From assembly GCA_017441925.1 (NCBI GenBank), contig JAFRUE010000007.1:496001-560000 (forward strand): a stretch of 64,000 nucleotides of DNA, written 5' to 3'. This document shows, in pieces, positions 47,080-55,065 of the stretch. Below the pieces are notes generated by a model that saw nothing but the letters and a program-made list of their open reading frames with translations, was not told where the DNA came from and made no database searches. The stretch comes from Bacillota bacterium. GTDB taxonomy: Bacteria; Bacillota; Clostridia; Lachnospirales; Bianqueaceae. Each line of letters begins with the position of its first letter. Position 1 is the first letter of the stretch. The translations under genes were made by a program, and so were the position numbers.

Positions 47080-48240
47080 TTATGAGATCACGCGAACCTT
47101 CAGAACGCCTTCCTGCGCCGCTACCGCTGCTGCGGTCTCAGCAGAAGGCTGCTCGGAAATGTCAAGGATCGTAGCTGCCAGATCCTTGCGGCTGCGGTTA
47201 TTCATGTTCTCAATATTGATGCCCTGCTCGCCCAGGACCTGCGTGATCTTGCTGACCATGGACGGAATATTCTTATGCAGGACCAGGATACGCGCGGGTG
47301 AAGTAAGCGCTCCCATGTCGCAGTCCGGGAAATTGACGGAATGCAGGATCTCGCCTCTCTCCAGATATCCGCGGATCTCGGATGCAGCCATCTCGGCGCA
47401 GTTATCCTCGGATTCTTCCGTAGAAGCTCCCAGATGCGGGATCGCGATAACGTTCTTGGCACTGAGAATGCCGGAACTTGGGAAGTCCGTGACGTACTTG
47501 GCAACCTTGCCGGACTCAAGGGCAGCGATCAGAGCAGATTCATTGATGATGCCGCCGCGGGCAAAGTTCATGATGCGGACGCCGTCCTTCATGGCGGCGA
47601 TCTCTTTTTCGCCAAGGTAATCCTTTGTCTGCGGGGTCAGCGGAATATGGATGGAGATGTAATCCGCCTCTGCCAGAGCCGCGTTGAGGTCCGTACCATG
47701 GCTTACGCGGCTGTCGATGCTCCAGGCAGCGTTGACAGAAACATACGGATCGTATCCGATAACATGCATATGCAGACGTGCCGCCAGATTGGCAAGCGGG
47801 CCGCCGATCGCGCCGAGACCGATGACAAGAAGTGTCTTGCCCTGCAGCTCATAACCGGCAAAACGGGACTTGTTGGCCTCGATCTCCTTCTCCGCGTCCG
47901 GATTGCCGACAAGCGTCTTGGCGTACTCGATGCCGCCGATGACGTCACGCGCGGACAGAAGCATTCCAAGGATCGTCAGCTCTTTGACCGCGTTCGCGTT
48001 CGCGCCGGGAGTGTTGAAGACAACGATGCCGGCATCACTGCAGCGGTCGATCGGAATATTGTTTACGCCGGCGCCTGCGCGGGCGATACATGCGAGTTCC
48101 GGATTGAACTCGAGGTCGTGCAGCTTGGCGCTGCGGACGAGGATCGCGTCCGGATTCTCAACGGAATCCGAGAACTCATATGTGGAATCAAATACCTTGA
48201 GGCCTGCCTGCGAGATCTTGTTGAACAGCTTGACTTTCAT
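47080..48240 (-). CDS. serA: D-3-phosphoglycerate dehydrogenase
   Basis: First enzyme of serine synthesis, short form of 386 aa with a C-terminal ACT domain. The NAD motif is LVIGLGAIGGPLANLAARL, the catalytic Arg lies in MNFARGGIINE, and the catalytic His in IPHLGASTEESEDNCAE. The ACT region (~315-386) contains ILVLHKNIPSMVSKITQVL and may bind serine. AGGAGG precedes the chosen ATG. It has its own strong promoter; serC is not adjacent. Confidence 0.95.
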   Translation of the reverse strand: MKVKLFNKISQAGLKVFDSTYEFSDSVENPDAILVRSAKLHDLEFNPELACIARAGAGVNNIPIDRCSDAGIVVFNTPGANANAVKELTILGMLLSARDVIGGIEYAKTLVGNPDAEKEIEANKSRFAGYELQGKTLLVIGLGAIGGPLANLAARLHMHVIGYDPYVSVNAAWSIDSRVSHGTDLNAALAEADYISIHIPLTPQTKDYLGEKEIAAMKDGVRIMNFARGGIINESALIAALESGKVAKYVTDFPSSGILSAKNVIAIPHLGASTEESEDNCAEMAASEIRGYLERGEILHSVNFPDCDMGALTSPARILVLHKNIPSMVSKITQVLGEQGINIENMNNRSRKDLAATILDISEQPSAETAAAVAAQEGVLKVRVIS

Positions 48241-48290
48241 GGATACTCCTCCTGTCTTATGCATAAATATTTGCAAAAACGTACTGATAT

Positions 48291-48319
48291 AGAATATACC
48301 TGTTCCGGTATTTTGTCAA
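48291..48319 (-). promoter_or_regulatory. Promoter of serA
   Basis: Perfect TTGACA (48314-48319), 17-base spacer, TATTCT (48291-48296) on the minus strand, directly behind the ung stop codon. Confidence 0.8.
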
Positions 48320-48322
48320 TGA

Positions 48323-49000
48323 TTATTTATCTTCGATCTGCCAGTCGATCGGAGCGATCCCGTTCTGTACGAGGAACTCGTTTGTCCTCTTGAAATGACC
48401 GCAGCCGAAGAATCCGTTATACGCGGAAAGCGGGCTTGGATGCGCAGCTTCGAGGACCAGATGCCTGGGTTCCGTGATCAGTTTTTTCTTCTCGCGGGCA
48501 TTCCGTCCCCACAGCAGGAAAACAACAGGCTGCCGTCGCCGGTTGAGCATGCGGATAATGTCGTCCGTAAAGAACTCCCAGCCCATGCCGCGGTGGGAAT
48601 TCGCCATTCCCGCCCTTACGGTCAGCACCGCGTTAAGCAGCAGGACCCCCTGATCCGCCCATTTTTTCAGATAGCCCGTATGCGGGATATAGCACCCGAG
48701 CTCATTCTGCAGTTCTTTATAAATATTCTGCAGCGAAGGCGGGACCTCGATCCCCGGTTTAACCGAGAAGCTGAGGCCGTGCGCCTGCCCGGGTCCGTGG
48801 TACGGATCCTGTCCGAGGATCACAGCCTTGACCTGCGAATACGGTGTAAAATGCATGGCATTGAAAATATCATACATATCGGGATAGATGACCCGTGTCT
48901 GATATTCCGTCCGCAGGAAATCATGCAGTTTCAGATAATACTCCTGCCGGAACTCCGGCTGCAGGAGATCTTCCCAGTCATTTGCGAAATGCGCTCCCAT
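48323..49000 (-). CDS. ung: Uracil-DNA glycosylase, family 1
   Basis: Excises uracil from DNA, 225 aa. The catalytic Asp lies in [20 protein letters not shown] (residues ~62-81) and the catalytic His in the minor-groove loop [19 protein letters not shown] (~185). It starts 3 bp after the Gfo/Idh-type gene ends, so it may be its downstream partner in one transcript, an unusual pairing. Confidence 0.97.
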   Translation of the reverse strand: MGAHFANDWEDLLQPEFRQEYYLKLHDFLRTEYQTRVIYPDMYDIFNAMHFTPYSQVKAVILGQDPYHGPGQAHGLSFSVKPGIEVPPSLQNIYKELQNELGCYIPHTGYLKKWADQGVLLLNAVLTVRAGMANSHRGMGWEFFTDDIIRMLNRRRQPVVFLLWGRNAREKKKLITEPRHLVLEAAHPSPLSAYNGFFGCGHFKRTNEFLVQNGIAPIDWQIEDK

Positions 49001-49003
49001 TTT

Positions 49004-50074
49004 TTACTCCATCCAGATCTGTTTTTCCGCTTTGATCCACTGCCCGCTCCTGGCGGATTCTTCTGTCAGCAGGCCCAGATAACGGTCCTGCATAGCCTCC
49101 GCGAGACTGTAGAACGCCGGCGCGCCGTCCAGATACTCGCCCATTCTGAGCATACAGGTCGCGACCGCGATCTCATCGTCACCGAGTCTCGCCGGCATGA
49201 AGGGGTTCTTATAGACAAAGCCCTCCGGACCGCGGATCCCGCGCAGGAAGAATCCTTCCAGGTTCGTGCCGGACCCCGTCATCATGCGGTCCAGGTTATA
49301 CTGTACGGGCGTTTCATAGTCCTTCATCCAGCGGACTTCGTTATCATAGATCTCGCCTTTTGTCCCGCGGAAATTGTAATGTGTCTTGCGGAACCAGGCC
49401 CGGCACTGATCTCCTTCGAGATCGTTAAAGGCCTGCTTATCGCCGTAATCGAGCTGAAAGACCATCTGCTTCACCTCGATCATCTCTTCACCGGCAGGAT
49501 CTCCGGCACGTGTCGGGCTCGCCATACGGTGATGCACATATTCTTTGCCCCAAACGCACGGCAGCTGCATACCGGCGCCAAGCGCCCTGCGGTGCACACT
49601 GATCGCGTGATAGCCGTTCGGCAGCTGCAGACGGCTCTGATAGACTGTCCCGATCTGTCCGGAACGCGCGACGGTAAGTCTGGCGGCGGTCTCAGGCTGG
49701 AACTGATACTGCTCCGCGACCTGTATCTTCGCATTCCGGCAGGCTTCAAACATCGCAGCCAGCTCTTCCGCCGTATCTCCAAGCGCTGTCTCCATCAGGA
49801 CAGGTACGTTTCTCTCCGCCAGTTCCCGGACGACTTTGCTTGCGATCCCGCCTTTGCGTGTGACCGCGACTATAACGTAGTCCGGCTTGTTCTCAAGCAG
49901 AGCGTCCACATCCTGATACATCGGATAACCCCATTCCGCGGCTCTCTGTCTGCCCGCTTCCGAATGCCATACTACACCGGTGATCTCAAAAAGCTCCGGC
50001 AGAGCCTTGGCGGCGCGTACGAAAAAGCCCATTCTCCAGCCTGTGCCGATCAATCCAATTCTCCATCTGCTCAT
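49004..50074 (-). CDS. Gfo/Idh/MocA-family protein with altered EKP motif
   Basis: A 356-aa protein with an N-terminal Rossmann motif IGLIGTGWRMGFFVRAAKAL and the two-domain architecture of sugar oxidoreductases. At the usual EKP catalytic motif it reads METALG (residues 94-99), so the conserved lysine is Thr96. It may be a subgroup with another mechanism or a non-canonical reaction. It is divergent from the glycosidase operon on the plus strand, which suggests a sugar-acid or uronate substrate. AGGGG precedes the ATG. Confidence 0.8.
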   Translation of the reverse strand: MSRWRIGLIGTGWRMGFFVRAAKALPELFEITGVVWHSEAGRQRAAEWGYPMYQDVDALLENKPDYVIVAVTRKGGIASKVVRELAERNVPVLMETALGDTAEELAAMFEACRNAKIQVAEQYQFQPETAARLTVARSGQIGTVYQSRLQLPNGYHAISVHRRALGAGMQLPCVWGKEYVHHRMASPTRAGDPAGEEMIEVKQMVFQLDYGDKQAFNDLEGDQCRAWFRKTHYNFRGTKGEIYDNEVRWMKDYETPVQYNLDRMMTGSGTNLEGFFLRGIRGPEGFVYKNPFMPARLGDDEIAVATCMLRMGEYLDGAPAFYSLAEAMQDRYLGLLTEESARSGQWIKAEKQIWME

Positions 50075-50116
50075 AAGTGTAACCCCTTTTCTGTGGTTTT
50101 AGCGGATCTCGCGGTT

Positions 50117-50146
50117 ATTATATACCGAAAGTCTCCCGATTTGCAA
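50117..50146 (-). promoter_or_regulatory. Promoter of the Gfo/Idh-type gene
   Basis: TTGCAA (50141-50146), 18-base spacer, perfect TATAAT (50117-50122) on the minus strand. Confidence 0.7.
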
Positions 50147-50175
50147 GGAACTTCCCGGCTCCTCGTGATTTTCCT

Positions 50176-50203
50176 TTACTTTTGCCGCGGATTTGGTATA
50201 ATA
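50176..50203 (+). promoter_or_regulatory. Promoter of the glycosidase operon
   Basis: TTTACT (50176-50181), 16-base spacer, perfect TATAAT (50198-50203) on the plus strand, about 55 bases before the first start codon and divergent from the Gfo/Idh promoter. Confidence 0.7.
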
Positions 50204-50257
50204 ACAGCATACAGAACAGTAACTCCATAATTATATCTATCATAAGGAGGTCTTTTC

Positions 50258-52312
50258 ATGTCAGGAATCGACCGTCATGAGACCGTAGTACCGTTTTCTC
50301 CGGTAAATGAATACTGGGACGCCTATTCTCCCTTCTCTGTCGGAAACGGTGAATTCGCTTTTACTGCCGATATAACAGGCCTGCAGACTTTTTCTTCGTA
50401 CTATGAGCCGGGCATTCCGCTCCTCACGCAGGCACAGTGGGCATGGCACACTACTCCTTACAGCGAAGACCAGTACAGTTTCGATTATCACCGGATGGCC
50501 AGAGTCCTGTATTCAAACGGAATGCGCGACGTTCCCTACACCACGCGTCCCGGCTACCAGAATGAGGAATACGACTGGCTCCGCAAGAATCCGCATAAAT
50601 ATCACATGGGCCGGCTTTCTTTCCAGTTCCCGGGCAGTGATCCTGTTCCGGACAGGAAGACGATCGAATCGCCTTATCAGAAGCTATCGCTCTGGGAAGG
50701 CGTTCTGACGAGCCGTTTCACCTGGCAGGGCGAGACCGTCGAGGTCCGCAGCTGGGTACATCCGTCTCATGACATGCTCTGCCTGATCATCCGCACACCG
50801 TTATTCGAAAAAGGTCTGAAGCTGGCGCTGGATTTCCCGGCTCCGTTCTACGGCCGGACCGGCGCGGACTGGGATCATCCTGAGACCCATACAAGCGCCA
50901 TTACCAAACAGAGTGAATCCCGTACGGAGATTCTCCGGGTTATGGATCAGGATCGTTATTTTGTTACGCTACTGACCGGCAAAGACACCCATGTAACCCG
51001 CACGAAGAGCCATCATTTTGAGATTGAGAACGACAATGATATCTTAGGTCTGCAGATCCTTTTCACCCCGCAGCCTGCTGTGGAGGATCTGCCGAATCTC
51101 GCGGATTCTCTGCGTGATACGGCTGCTCATTGGGAGAAATTCTGGACGACCGGTGGTTTTATTAAGATCGGCGGAGGCGGCGATCAGGGACGTGAGCTTC
51201 AGAGAAGGATCCTGCTCAGCCAGTATCTGACCGCCATCAACTGCTCCGGCAGTCTGCCGCCCCAGGAGACAGGACTTACCATGAACAGCTGGTATGGCAA
51301 ATTCCATCTGGAAATGCATTACTGGCACGCGGCGCATTTTGCCTTGTGGAACAGACCCGAGTTGCTGGAACGAAGTCTGTGGTACTATCAGGCCATCCTG
51401 CCAAAAGCCAGAGAGCTGGCCGCAGGACAAGGATATCTTGGCGCACGCTGGCCCAAGATGACCGATCCCTCAGGCGTGGACAGTCCGTCCCCCATCGGTC
51501 CTCTTCTGATCTGGCAGCAGCCACATCCGATCTATTATGCAGAGCTCATCTATCGAGCCCGTCCGACACGAGAAGTACTGAATACTTACCGTGACATCGT
51601 GCTTTCAACTGCGGAGTTCATGGCTGATTATGTACGTTGGGACGATGCCCGGAAATGCTATTGTCTGGGACCCGGTATGATCCCCTCCCAGGAGAATCAC
51701 AATGCGCGCCTTGTCGTCAATCCTCCGTATGAGCTGGAATACTGGGCTTATGGACTGAACACGGCTAACCGCTGGCTCAGCCGTCTTGGAGAACCGGAGA
51801 ATCCGGACTGGACACGGATTGCGGCTTATATGGCTCCTCCTCCGGTCAGTAAGGATCTCTATCTGGCTCACGAGAGGTGTCCGGATACCTATACGACGCT
51901 TTTTAACCGCGATCATCCGTCCATGACGGCGGCTCTTGGCATGCTGCCGGGACACAAGATCAATCCTGTTGTGATGGAAAAGACACTGGACATGGTCCTG
52001 AACGGAGGTTGGCAGCTCGACGAATGCTGGGGATGGGATTTTCCAATGCTTGCAATGTGCGCAGCCCGTCTCGGACGACCTGAGACCGCTGTCCGCTGTC
52101 TGCTTTTCAATTCAGCGAAAAATATCTATCTGAACAACGGCCATAACCGTCAGGCGGATCGTGCAGATATTCCCGTATATCTGCCGGGTAACGGCGGACT
52201 GCTTCTCGCCTGCGGAATGATGGCTGCCGGATGGGATGGTTCTACAGAACCCGTTCCCGGATTCCCGAAGGATTGGGATGTACAGTTTGAGGACATTCTG
52301 CCTCTCCCCTGA
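50258..52312 (+). CDS. Six-hairpin glycosidase-like protein of unassigned family
   Basis: A 684-aa protein without signal peptide. The N-terminal ~290 residues look like a beta-sandwich domain (SPFSVGNGEFAFTADITGLQ). The C-terminal part has the aromatic, helical-repeat character of (alpha/alpha)6 glycosidases, with acidic-rich segments NSWYGKFHLEMHYWHAAHF and NGGWQLDECWGWDFPMLA. It recalls GH65/GH95-type architecture but I cannot assign a numbered family. It is first in an operon with GH42 and ispD. AAGGAGG precedes the ATG by 8 bases. Likely substrate is a plant-derived oligosaccharide, by context only. Confidence 0.7.
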   Translation: MSGIDRHETVVPFSPVNEYWDAYSPFSVGNGEFAFTADITGLQTFSSYYEPGIPLLTQAQWAWHTTPYSEDQYSFDYHRMARVLYSNGMRDVPYTTRPGYQNEEYDWLRKNPHKYHMGRLSFQFPGSDPVPDRKTIESPYQKLSLWEGVLTSRFTWQGETVEVRSWVHPSHDMLCLIIRTPLFEKGLKLALDFPAPFYGRTGADWDHPETHTSAITKQSESRTEILRVMDQDRYFVTLLTGKDTHVTRTKSHHFEIENDNDILGLQILFTPQPAVEDLPNLADSLRDTAAHWEKFWTTGGFIKIGGGGDQGRELQRRILLSQYLTAINCSGSLPPQETGLTMNSWYGKFHLEMHYWHAAHFALWNRPELLERSLWYYQAILPKARELAAGQGYLGARWPKMTDPSGVDSPSPIGPLLIWQQPHPIYYAELIYRARPTREVLNTYRDIVLSTAEFMADYVRWDDARKCYCLGPGMIPSQENHNARLVVNPPYELEYWAYGLNTANRWLSRLGEPENPDWTRIAAYMAPPPVSKDLYLAHERCPDTYTTLFNRDHPSMTAALGMLPGHKINPVVMEKTLDMVLNGGWQLDECWGWDFPMLAMCAARLGRPETAVRCLLFNSAKNIYLNNGHNRQADRADIPVYLPGNGGLLLACGMMAAGWDGSTEPVPGFPKDWDVQFEDILPLP

Positions 52313-52329
52313 TATAAGATACAATCATA

Positions 52330-52361
52330 ATCGCGCAGTGTCTTAACGGATACTGCGCGAT
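52330..52361 (+). other. Intercistronic 10-bp hairpin
   Basis: ATCGCGCAGT (52330-52339) pairs perfectly with ACTGCGCGAT (52352-52361). No T run follows, so it is more likely a processing, stability or binding element than a terminator. Confidence 0.55.
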
Positions 52362-52389
52362 CCAATATAACCCGAAAAAGGAGAATCTT

Positions 52390-54399
52390 ATGAAAAAAAT
52401 GCCGCCCGTTCTTCTGCATGGTGGAGACTATAATCCGGATCAATGGCTTGACCACCCGGATATCCTCGCCAAAGACGTGGAGTTGATGAAAGAAGCCAAT
52501 ATCAACTGTGTGTCCATGGGTATCTTTGCCTGGTCCGCCCTGGAGCCAGAGGAAGGTCATTATACTTTTGACTGGCTCGACGAGCGGATCAATACATTAT
52601 ATAAGAACGGTATCTATACTTTTCTGGCCACGCCCTCTGCGGCCCGTCCCGCCTGGCTGGATGAAGCGTATCCGGAAGCCATGCGAGTGGCGGCGGACGG
52701 AACCCGCAACCGGCACGGCAACCGCCACAACAGCTGTCTTTCTTCTCCGGCTTACAGAGAGAAAGTCCGTCAGATCGATACACAGCTGGCCAAGCGCTAT
52801 GGCAGTCATCCCGGTGTGATCCTGTGGCATATTTCTAACGAATTCAGCGGCGAATGCTTCTGTCCGCTATGCGTGGAGCGTTTCCGCGGCTGGCTTAAGG
52901 ATCGTTATGGTAGCATCGACAAACTGAATCATGCCTGGTGGACCTCCTTCTGGAGCCACACCTATACTTCCTTTGACCAGATCGAACCGCCCTACACAAA
53001 CGGAGAACGCTCCGTCGAGGGCCTGATCCTGGACTGGAGACGTTTCACCACCTGGAATACGACAGAATATCTACAGATGGAAGTGGATACGCTGAAGCAG
53101 TATGCACCGGACGTTCCGGTTACGACGAATTTCCATGCGACGGATTCACTGGATTATGCGAAGCTCGCCGAGCCAATTGACGTGATCTCCTGGGATTCCT
53201 ATCCCTTCTGGCATAAGCCCGATGAAACGCTGCCATATACCGCAGCCGTTACGAGCCTCATGCATTCCAGAATGCGCGGCTACAAAGCCGGACAGTCCTT
53301 CCTGCTGATGGAAAGCGCTCCTGCTCTCGTGAACTGGCAGCCCTACAATAAAATACGCCGTCCGGGCATGCATCGTCTTGCTTCCTTGCAGGCCGTAGCG
53401 TGCGGTTCGGACAGCGTATGTTATTTCCAGATCCGTAAAGCCAGGGGCAGCGCGGAACAGTTCCACGGCGCTGTCATCGATCATCTTGGAACCAATGAGA
53501 CAAGAATCTTCCGCGAGGTTAAGGAGCTGGGAGCAGATCTACAGAAACTGTCCTGTCTGCAGGGTTCACGGATTCACTCGAAGGCCGCCATGCTGGCGGA
53601 TCGACAGAACAGCTGGGCTCTGGATCTGTGTCAGGGCTTCAGCCGCAACCGCAACTATCAGGAAACGTTGGACAGGCATTTTGACGCTTTTACCACCGCG
53701 ACAGGATGCGATCTGGACGTGATTTCCTTTGGAGAAGACCTGTCTCCTTACAGTCTTTTGATTCTGCCGATGTGCTATACCCTCTCCGAGGAGGAAGCGC
53801 AGCGGATTCGGGAATTCACGGAAAAAGGCGATACGGTTTTCGCCACTTATGCCCTTGCTTATGTGGACGAAACTCTGCTGGCCCATCTTGGCGGACTGCC
53901 GGGCGGCGGACTGAAGGACGTCTTCGGCATCTGGAATGAAGAAGTCGATTCCCTGTATCCCGGCGAAACGAACCACACATTCTATCAGGGACAGGAATAT
54001 ACGATTCGCGATTTCTGTGAAGTCCTCCATCTGCAGGGCGCGGAATCGCTTTGCTCCTATGAAGAGGACTATTATGCGGGAAATCCTGTTCTGACGAAGA
54101 ACAGCTTCGGTAAGGGCTCCGCCTGGTATCTCGCCGCCCGCACGGACGATGCTTTCCTGCGCAAGGTCTATTCGGAGCTTGCCGCCGCTGCCGGACTGCC
54201 GGTACAGGCCTTGCCCGACACGGTGGAAAAACATGTCCGTACAGATGATTCTCATCGCTATACATTCTATCTGAACTTCAGTACGGAGTCTGTTACTGTG
54301 GATGTTCCGGAAGGGACGGATCTCCTGAGCGGAAATCCTTGCGGACCTTCTGCCGTACTTCCGGCTTATGGCGCTATCTGCATCAAGGAGGATCTGTGA
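52390..54399 (+). CDS. Beta-galactosidase, GH42
   Basis: A 669-aa intracellular retaining beta-galactosidase. It has the N-terminal LHGGDYNPDQWLDHPDILAK, the acid/base Glu151 in HISNEFSGEC, a Zn-type cysteine set (Cys116, 156, 158, 161) and the nucleophile Glu308 in FLLMESAPALVNW. A trimerisation domain and a short C-terminal beta domain follow. It probably acts on plant galacto- or arabinogalacto-oligosaccharides. AAAGGAGA precedes the ATG. Its stop overlaps the ispD start. Confidence 0.95.
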   Translation: MKKMPPVLLHGGDYNPDQWLDHPDILAKDVELMKEANINCVSMGIFAWSALEPEEGHYTFDWLDERINTLYKNGIYTFLATPSAARPAWLDEAYPEAMRVAADGTRNRHGNRHNSCLSSPAYREKVRQIDTQLAKRYGSHPGVILWHISNEFSGECFCPLCVERFRGWLKDRYGSIDKLNHAWWTSFWSHTYTSFDQIEPPYTNGERSVEGLILDWRRFTTWNTTEYLQMEVDTLKQYAPDVPVTTNFHATDSLDYAKLAEPIDVISWDSYPFWHKPDETLPYTAAVTSLMHSRMRGYKAGQSFLLMESAPALVNWQPYNKIRRPGMHRLASLQAVACGSDSVCYFQIRKARGSAEQFHGAVIDHLGTNETRIFREVKELGADLQKLSCLQGSRIHSKAAMLADRQNSWALDLCQGFSRNRNYQETLDRHFDAFTTATGCDLDVISFGEDLSPYSLLILPMCYTLSEEEAQRIREFTEKGDTVFATYALAYVDETLLAHLGGLPGGGLKDVFGIWNEEVDSLYPGETNHTFYQGQEYTIRDFCEVLHLQGAESLCSYEEDYYAGNPVLTKNSFGKGSAWYLAARTDDAFLRKVYSELAAAAGLPVQALPDTVEKHVRTDDSHRYTFYLNFSTESVTVDVPEGTDLLSGNPCGPSAVLPAYGAICIKEDL

Positions 54400-55064
54400 T
54401 GGAAATCTGGGGAATTGTTGCCGCAGGTGGTTCCGGAAGCCGGATGCAGTCCGCCGTCAAAAAGCAGTTTCTGACATTGTCAGACGGCATACCGATTCTG
54501 ATTCACTCCCTCTCCGTGCTGGAAGCCTGCAACGAGATTCAGGGGATTGTTCTGGTATGCGCACCGGAGGATCGTGAGACCTGCCAGGCCCTGATCCGGG
54601 AAGCCGGTCTTACCAAGATCCGTCTGTTTGCCGACGCGGGAGCCACAAGGCAGCAATCAGTCTATAACGGACTGTCTGCTCTCCCACAAAGCTGTGATTA
54701 CGCCGCGATCCATGATGCCGCCCGTCCCTATCTGACATCTGCGGACTTGTCCAATGTCCTCGCAGACGCGGTGCAGTACGGAGCATCCTGCCTGGCGGTG
54801 CCCGTCAAGGACACGATTAAGATTGCCGACAAGAACGGTTTTATCGAATCAACGCCGGACCGCAGCCTGTTATGGGCTATGCAGACCCCGCAGGTTTTCC
54901 GTAAGGACTGGATTCTGCAGGCACATCAGCAAGCTGCCGACGCTGCGGATTATGCCTGCACGGATGACGCGCAGGTGCTGGAAAAATACTCTTCCCACCG
55001 GGTGCATCTCTGCCCCGGCAGCTATACGAATATCAAAATCACCACCATGTCCGATCTGTTTTGA
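54399..55064 (+). CDS. ispD: IspD-family cytidylyltransferase
   Basis: A 221-aa nucleotidyltransferase of the IspD family (2-C-methyl-D-erythritol 4-phosphate cytidylyltransferase). The CTP loop is VAAGGSGSRMQSAVKKQF (residues ~6-23), followed by IHDAARPY, VPVKDTIK and WAMQTPQVF, all typical of active enzymes. The start is the ATG overlapping the GH42 stop (TGATG) behind AAGGAGG. In this locus it is coupled to glycosidases rather than to isoprenoid genes, so a related role such as CDP-polyol formation (TarI-like) remains possible. Confidence 0.85.
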   Translation: MEIWGIVAAGGSGSRMQSAVKKQFLTLSDGIPILIHSLSVLEACNEIQGIVLVCAPEDRETCQALIREAGLTKIRLFADAGATRQQSVYNGLSALPQSCDYAAIHDAARPYLTSADLSNVLADAVQYGASCLAVPVKDTIKIADKNGFIESTPDRSLLWAMQTPQVFRKDWILQAHQQAADAADYACTDDAQVLEKYSSHRVHLCPGSYTNIKITTMSDLF

Positions 55065-55065
55065 T

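Noticed and set aside
50075..50257. Catabolite-response (cre) site between the divergent glycan genes
   Set aside because: No sequence close to TGNAANCGNTTNCA was found there.
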